Origin: CAZLBC01 sp964557575 | GTDB taxonomy: Bacteria; Planctomycetota; Phycisphaerae; SM23-33 | Reading direction: 5' to 3' | Length of the DNA: 29,867 bases | Assembly: GCA_964557575.1 (NCBI GenBank) | Contig: CAZLBC010000058.1 | Span: 1-29,867 of the forward strand | Shown here: positions 26,014 to 29,867 of the stretch, in pieces | Layout: every line of letters starts with the position of its first letter | Position numbering within the stretch: position 1 is the stretch's first letter | Position numbers and translations under genes: made by a program | The notes under the pieces: model-generated | Databases searched by the model: none | What the model saw: only the letters and a program-made list of their open reading frames with translations | What the model was told of the DNA's origin: nothing

Positions 26014-26053
26014 GGTAGTGTTCCTCTGAGATGTGAAAAAATGCTGTAGAATA

Positions 26054-26082
26054 TTTGTACGTACCTATTGTCCATTTGTCAA
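26054..26082 (-). promoter_or_regulatory. Promoter of the GH127 gene
   Basis: On the minus strand a perfect TTGACA (26082-26077) is followed, after 17 bp, by TACAAA (26059-26054), a four-of-six match to the -10 box. The region is AT-rich against a GC-rich background. The palindrome GTACGTAC (26057-26064) overlaps the -10 edge and could be a regulator site. The leader would be about 35 bases long. Confidence 0.6.
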
Positions 26083-26182
26083 TAAATTATTTTCCCCAAC
26101 GGAGGAAATGTTCATCCTGTTTTGATCCGGCGGGAAACGCAGCGACGTCCGCCGCGTTTTTCACCGCGGGCACGGCACCGAC

Positions 26183-27859
26183 CTACCGCCCCGCGGCCGC
26201 GCCGATCCTGACGTCCTTGATCGTTCCCTTCCAGTAGCGATGCTCGGCGTACTCGTCGCCGAACAGCAGGACCTGCTTCGGGCTCCAGTTGGAAAAATCG
26301 CCGGTGACCTTCGACGTTTCCAGGACGACCTTGCCGTTGAGAGTGCACGTGAGTATGCCGGGACGGTAGGTCACGACGATCGCGTGGGGTGTGCCCGGCG
26401 CCAGCGGGCAGAGGGTCACCTGCGGGTTCATGCCGTTCTGGCCGGTCTCGGTCGTCCGGAGACGGAAAATAAACCGGTCCTTCTCCTGGCCGAGCGTGAA
26501 ATTCCGGCAGCGGGCGTCGGTCGACAGGGAGATGATCCGCGCCGGCCCGGCATGGGCGGCGTCGGCGGGCGTGACGACCGCGGCAACGCGCAGTTCATTC
26601 GTCGCCATGCACTGCTTCGTGATCGCGCGGGCGGCTTCCCGCGGCGCGATAAAAGCGCCCTTCTCGATGATCATCTTGCCGCCGCCGCCCGCCTGCACGC
26701 CGCCGCGCCGCTCGAGAGTGGCGACNNNNNNNNNNNNNNNNNNNNNNNNNNNNNNNNNNNNNNNNNNNNNNNNNNNNNNNNNNNNNNNNNNNNNNNNNNN
26801 NNNNNNNNNNNNNNNNNNNNNNNNNGCGGCGGTCTTTTTCCTCCTCGCGACGCGGGTCGCGCCGGCCGTGCGCGTCCGCCGCTTCGGCAGGTTGACGTCC
26901 AGGGCGGCGTATTTTTTCTCAATGGCGCCCTGCCGAATCTTGGCCTTCAGGGAGGCCATGTCTTTCTTGCCGTGCTTTTGTCTGTAGGCGGCGAGGTAAT
27001 CCCCCGCCCGCCGGTACGCCACCGCCTTCCTGAGATCCGTCTCCTGCGACTGCGCCAGCGACTCGTACCAGTCGGCCATCTTCAGGCATCCGGCGGCGTC
27101 CAGGTCCGCCAGCGGGATGGACGCCCCGGTGACGTGTTTCCCGAGCGCCGGGTCCACCCCCTTTGCCAGCAGTTTCCGCGCACGCACCGCGTCGTCGTAC
27201 TCCAGCAGGTGGATGAGGATCAAAGCCTCCCGGGCCGCCGTGTCGCCCGGATCGTCCTGCAAACGCTTCCGGTATGCGGCGAGTGCCCTGTTCTTCCTGA
27301 TGCGCTCCGAAAGGCCCCTGATCTTCTCCCTGATGTCATCCCGGCGGTCGCTGTTGATCGCGACGGCCACCGGGAGGGCCTGTCGGTACATCGCCTCGGC
27401 ACCCGCGGCGTCACCGGATGCGGCGAGCGCGTCGCCGGTATCGACGAGTTCGGCGATATACTTCCTCCCGGCCGTCGCCCGTTTCTTACCACCCGACCCG
27501 GCGTAGCGCGCGCGAAAGGAACTGAGCCGGTAGGCTATCCAGTCGGCGCGTCGCTGCGGGGCAAGTCTCACCAGCCGCTCGACGGCATCGAGGACACGGG
27601 GGTGACCGGCGGTGTCCTGCAGCGCGAGCCGGCACGCTTCCTCGTACATCAGCACCTTCAGGTCCGCCTGGCCCTCCAGTTCCCCCCCCATCTCCAGCAG
27701 CAGCTCGGCGAGGGCGATATCGTCGCCCCGGTCGGCAGACGCCCGCGCTTGTGTTACCCGATCCCCGAACAGTTCCCTGAACTGTGACTCCGGGTCCTCG
27801 GCGGCATCGGCAATCGATGATAATACACAAACCGTTGCAAGCAACACCGTTGGTTTCAT
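26183..27859 (-). CDS. Secreted helical-repeat protein with C-terminal LamG-like domain (interrupted by gap)
   Basis: The nominal length is 558 residues with 34 unknown. A signal peptide (MKPTVLLATVCVLSSIADA) is followed by about 320 residues of TPR-like helices (AEAMYRQALPVAVAIN; CLKMADWYESLAQSQE). A basic linker (KRRTRTAGATRVARRKK) leads into the run of N. After the gap comes a concanavalin-like jelly roll (IIEKGAFIAPREAARAI; FIFRLRTTETGQNG; HAIVVTYRPGILTCTLNGKVV; YWKGTIKDVRIGAAAG). This arrangement is frequent in Planctomycetota surface proteins and suggests binding, not catalysis. Both halves read in one frame if the gap is exactly 100 bases, but 100 N is a usual placeholder, so they could belong to two genes. 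It is divergent from the lipoprotein gene. Confidence 0.75.
   Translation of the reverse strand: MKPTVLLATVCVLSSIADAAEDPESQFRELFGDRVTQARASADRGDDIALAELLLEMGGELEGQADLKVLMYEEACRLALQDTAGHPRVLDAVERLVRLAPQRRADWIAYRLSSFRARYAGSGGKKRATAGRKYIAELVDTGDALAASGDAAGAEAMYRQALPVAVAINSDRRDDIREKIRGLSERIRKNRALAAYRKRLQDDPGDTAAREALILIHLLEYDDAVRARKLLAKGVDPALGKHVTGASIPLADLDAAGCLKMADWYESLAQSQETDLRKAVAYRRAGDYLAAYRQKHGKKDMASLKAKIRQGAIEKKYAALDVNLPKRRTRTAGATRVARRKKTAXXXXXXXXXXXXXXXXXXXXXXXXXXXXXXXXXXVATLERRGGVQAGGGGKMIIEKGAFIAPREAARAITKQCMATNELRVAAVVTPADAAHAGPARIISLSTDARCRNFTLGQEKDRFIFRLRTTETGQNGMNPQVTLCPLAPGTPHAIVVTYRPGILTCTLNGKVVLETSKVTGDFSNWSPKQVLLFGDEYAEHRYWKGTIKDVRIGAAAGR
26726..26825. other. Assembly gap (100 N)
   Basis: Exactly 100 undetermined bases lie inside the helical-repeat/LamG gene, at the boundary of its two domains. 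The round number suggests a scaffolding placeholder, so the real length is unknown. The right flank encodes a repetitive basic linker, a likely cause of the assembly break. Confidence 0.98.
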
Positions 27860-27898
27860 CCGGTCACTCCGTTTTCAGTAATTCCTCGCCGGGCATTG

Positions 27899-27941
27899 AT
27901 TATAAAACACACTGCGCACATCTGCGATAGCACAGTATAAT
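27899..27941. promoter_or_regulatory. Divergent promoter region with two perfect -10 boxes
   Basis: A perfect TATAAT faces right at 27936-27941, for the lipoprotein gene. Another faces left at 27904-27899, for the helical-repeat gene. Their -35 partners are poor (the best rightward one is TGCGCA at 27913-27918 with 17-bp spacing), so an activator may be needed. The two cores are back to back and could be co-regulated. Confidence 0.5.
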
Positions 27942-27995
27942 AGTTACGCAGCGTGAAATTCACGTCGTTTTTGAATCCCGCCGGAGGAATCGACT

Positions 27996-29060
27996 ATGAA
28001 ATGGCTCGCGTGTTCGACAATAACTGCGGTGTTCTGTCTCGGTGGCTGCTTTAACCTCAAGGTCGATGCGCCCGAACCCCCCGAAACCGATAAATACGGC
28101 CCGCCGCCACCCCGCGCGCAACGAACACCGCGACACCACCGCCCCGCCGACGGCCACGGGGGTCGCGGCGGCCTGGAACTGGGGGGATACGACTCACTCG
28201 CCCGGCCCGGCGAGCCGGTCGAACTGGCGGCGTGGCTCTGCGCGGCGACGGACGAGCACCCCGTGCGGGGCGCCGAGATAGGCTTCTACGGAAAGAAAAA
28301 ACTGGTAACGAGCGCGATAACCGATGCCCGGGGCATCGCCCGGGCGCCCTGGCGGCCCCGAAAACCCGGGAAATTCATATTTACCGCCCGGGTCATGCGC
28401 CTGCGGGGGAATCGCGCCGGCCGATCCGCCGATATGCCGTCGGTGCGGATCGTGGTGTCGGCGGTCGGTCCCCGCAACCCCGTCGTCCTCGTCGACCTCG
28501 ACCGGTGCGTGTTCGCCGGCGGCGCAAAGCGGAAATGGCTGGGATCGACCGATTTCATGCCCGGCGCGGCCGCCGCGCTGAACCGGCTCAACCGCCGGTT
28601 CGCCCTGATCTACGCGACCCGCCGCGCGCGGGAACTGTCCCCGCGAACGCGGCAACTGCTCCAGGAGCGGGGGTTTCCGGCCTGCCCGGTACTGCTGTCG
28701 GCATCCCCGCCGGACTTCGGGGACGGGCGGGTCTTCAAGTCGGCCGCCCTCCCCGACCTGCTGAAGACATTTCCCGACACGGCGGCCGCGGTCTGCGGTG
28801 ACGAGGGCCCGGCGGAGGCGTACGCGGCCGGGGGCGTTTCTTCTTTTCTCCTCGACGATTTCGGCGACAGCGACGACCCGGAGGACCTCTTCGAAGAAGC
28901 GCGGGAACTGTCCCGTTTCGACCGCCGGCTCAATGTCGTCACCCGGTGGTCAGCGGTCGAAGACGGTATTCTGTCCGGGCGCCGCTACCCGCCGGGGGCC
29001 CTCGCGACCGAGCTGCGCCGCCGGGCCGCCCGCCTCCAGCGCCGGGACCGGGACGACTGA
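27996..29060 (+). CDS. Lipoprotein with Ig-like and HAD/LNS2-like domains
   Basis: This 354-residue lipoprotein has a lipobox LGGC with Cys18. A Pro/His/Gly-rich linker follows to about residue 65. A Big-1-like beta-sandwich at about 66-155 contains ARPGEPVELAAWL and TDARGIARAPWRPRKPGKF. The second domain (about 160-290) has HAD features. It has Asp167-Leu-Asp169 (VVLVDLDRCVFAGG), a motif II Thr in ALIYATRRA, a GFPACPVLLS turn, a Lys in RVFKSAALPDLL, and VCGDEGPAEAYAAGG for the acidic loop. This fits LNS2 (PF08235) or App1-type (PF09949) phosphatases, in which a beta-sandwich often precedes the catalytic part. The usual DxDGT is here DLDRC, so activity is uncertain. GGAGG stands about eight bases before the ATG. 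The end is Arg-rich. Confidence 0.82.
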   Translation: MKWLACSTITAVFCLGGCFNLKVDAPEPPETDKYGPPPPRAQRTPRHHRPADGHGGRGGLELGGYDSLARPGEPVELAAWLCAATDEHPVRGAEIGFYGKKKLVTSAITDARGIARAPWRPRKPGKFIFTARVMRLRGNRAGRSADMPSVRIVVSAVGPRNPVVLVDLDRCVFAGGAKRKWLGSTDFMPGAAAALNRLNRRFALIYATRRARELSPRTRQLLQERGFPACPVLLSASPPDFGDGRVFKSAALPDLLKTFPDTAAAVCGDEGPAEAYAAGGVSSFLLDDFGDSDDPEDLFEEARELSRFDRRLNVVTRWSAVEDGILSGRRYPPGALATELRRRAARLQRRDRDD

Positions 29061-29089
29061 ATCGCCGTAACGCGGCAACCACCTTCGCT

Positions 29090-29120
29090 GTACCGGGGGA
29101 ACAAAAGGGTACTGTTTTTT
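29090..29120 (+). terminator. Weak terminator-like hairpin
   Basis: GTACC (29090-29094) and GGTAC (29108-29112) can form a 5-bp stem with a 13-base loop, followed by TG and six T. It lies 30 bases after the lipoprotein gene. The stem is short, so the call is tentative. Confidence 0.3.
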
Positions 29121-29202
29121 CCGGAACTTTTGACCGCACCGTGCGTCATAGGGATTAAGCAGCCCGGAAATGCCACCCTTCATGACTGAAAGGAACACGA
29201 CA

Positions 29203-29867
29203 ATGAAACGAACACGCCGCATCCTCGCATTACTGGCCGCCGCGCTCTGTGCGGCAGCCCCCGCCGCCGCCCGGATCAAGCTCGCGACGCTGCCGGTTCG
29301 GGAGCGGGTCGAGATCCAGCTCGACAACGCGCAGTTCACACTCGTCGAGGAGGAACGGATCGTACCGCTGCTGAAGTCAACGGCCGAAAACGGCAACAAC
29401 CGGATCGACTTCAGCTGGTCAAACACGAAGATCGACAAGAACACGATACTCTTCCGCCCGATCGCGATCCGCGAGAAGGGACAGTTTCGCGCGATCAAGA
29501 AGGTCGGCGGCAACGACGAGGTCGCCGTCATCAACGTCGCCTATCCCCCGGGAGAAAACGCCCTGGTCTGGGAGGTGTACGCGGCGGAGGCCTGCGCGGT
29601 GAAGGTACGCGTCAGCTACCTGGTCTCCAATCTCACCCGGAGCTTCTGCTACCGGGCCCTTGCCGACAAGGATGAAACCCACCTGACCCTGCGGAATTTC
29701 ATCCGCCTGCGCAACTATTCCGGCGAGGAATTCGGCACCGCCGGCGTCTGGGCGGGATTCGGACCCAAGTTCCGCAAGAAGATCGAGCAGCAGGAGATCA
29801 TACAGATGCTCCTGCACCGCTTCGAAAAGGTGCCGGTCACCAAGACATTCACCTTCGACTGGTACGC
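29203..29867 (+). CDS. Secreted DUF4139-like protein, truncated by the window edge
   Basis: About 221 residues are visible and the frame is open at the right edge. A signal peptide (RRILALLAAALCAAAPAAA) precedes beta-rich sequence. IDFSWSNTKIDKNTILFRP recalls the N-terminal region of DUF4139/mucoidy-inhibitor-like proteins. VAYPPGENALVWEVYAAEA and VRVSYLVSNLTRSFCYRAL are typical of the central beta-sandwich in that group. The family has no defined enzymatic activity and its members are envelope-associated. AAAGGA upstream of the ATG supports the start. Whether it is co-transcribed with the lipoprotein gene, 142 bases upstream, depends on the weak hairpin between them. The family assignment is from motif memory. 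Confidence 0.8.
   Translation, partial: MKRTRRILALLAAALCAAAPAAARIKLATLPVRERVEIQLDNAQFTLVEEERIVPLLKSTAENGNNRIDFSWSNTKIDKNTILFRPIAIREKGQFRAIKKVGGNDEVAVINVAYPPGENALVWEVYAAEACAVKVRVSYLVSNLTRSFCYRALADKDETHLTLRNFIRLRNYSGEEFGTAGVWAGFGPKFRKKIEQQEIIQMLLHRFEKVPVTKTFTFDWY

Noticed and set aside
1..29867. tRNA, rRNA, CRISPR array or insertion sequence
   Set aside because: I found no cloverleaf, regular spacer-repeat array or transposase motif on either strand by reading.

Overview
The window looks like part of a genome or metagenome-assembled contig from a Planctomycetota bacterium, probably Phycisphaerae-like. The evidence is high GC content, a secreted repeat protein that opens with the LEPR-XLL signature, very large secreted proteins that join PQQ-type beta-propellers to carbohydrate-binding modules, FAD_oxidored-family oxidoreductases, a sulfatase remnant, and a 100-N scaffold gap. 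I see no rRNA, tRNA, CRISPR array or insertion sequence.

Layout. Positions 186-2849 encode a glycine-loop beta-helix surface protein closed by a near-perfect intrinsic terminator. Positions 2906-4672 are a poorly coding stretch with a small ORF, an unrecognised ORF and the collapsed remains of a sulfatase. Positions 4673-7495 are a tight three-gene ABC importer operon (NitT/TauT type: binding protein, permease, ATPase). Positions 7496-7925 hold a short repeat pair and a porin-like gene remnant. Two FAD-dependent oxidoreductases are divergently transcribed (7922-11380 minus, 12000-13346 plus). Between them lie a LamG-domain remnant and a hairpin. A vapBC toxin-antitoxin pair (13396-14035 minus) has a consensus promoter that makes vapB leaderless.

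Positions 14071-27859, all on the minus strand, form a secreted-protein cluster. It contains two paralogous giant beta-propeller proteins, each with an embedded methyltransferase-like domain, carbohydrate-binding inserts and a C-terminal malectin domain. It also contains a GH127 beta-L-arabinofuranosidase with its Glu/Cys-Cys catalytic set intact, and a helical-repeat plus LamG protein interrupted by the gap. Rightwards follow a lipoprotein with an Ig-like and a HAD/LNS2-like domain (27996-29060) and the start of a secreted DUF4139-like protein that runs off the edge.

How the genes may work together (inference): the minus-strand cluster reads as an extracytoplasmic glycan-handling locus. GH127 releases L-arabinofuranose units, while the propeller, malectin and CBM9-like proteins bind or scaffold glycans. 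The oxidoreductases and the decayed sulfatase fit the same polysaccharide-degrading lifestyle. Three gene remnants (sulfatase, porin, LamG) lie between intact genes, so the left half is an area of active gene loss. The most interesting features are the nested domain insertions in the giant secreted proteins, their degenerate methyltransferase-like modules, and the leaderless, operator-wrapped vapBC promoter.
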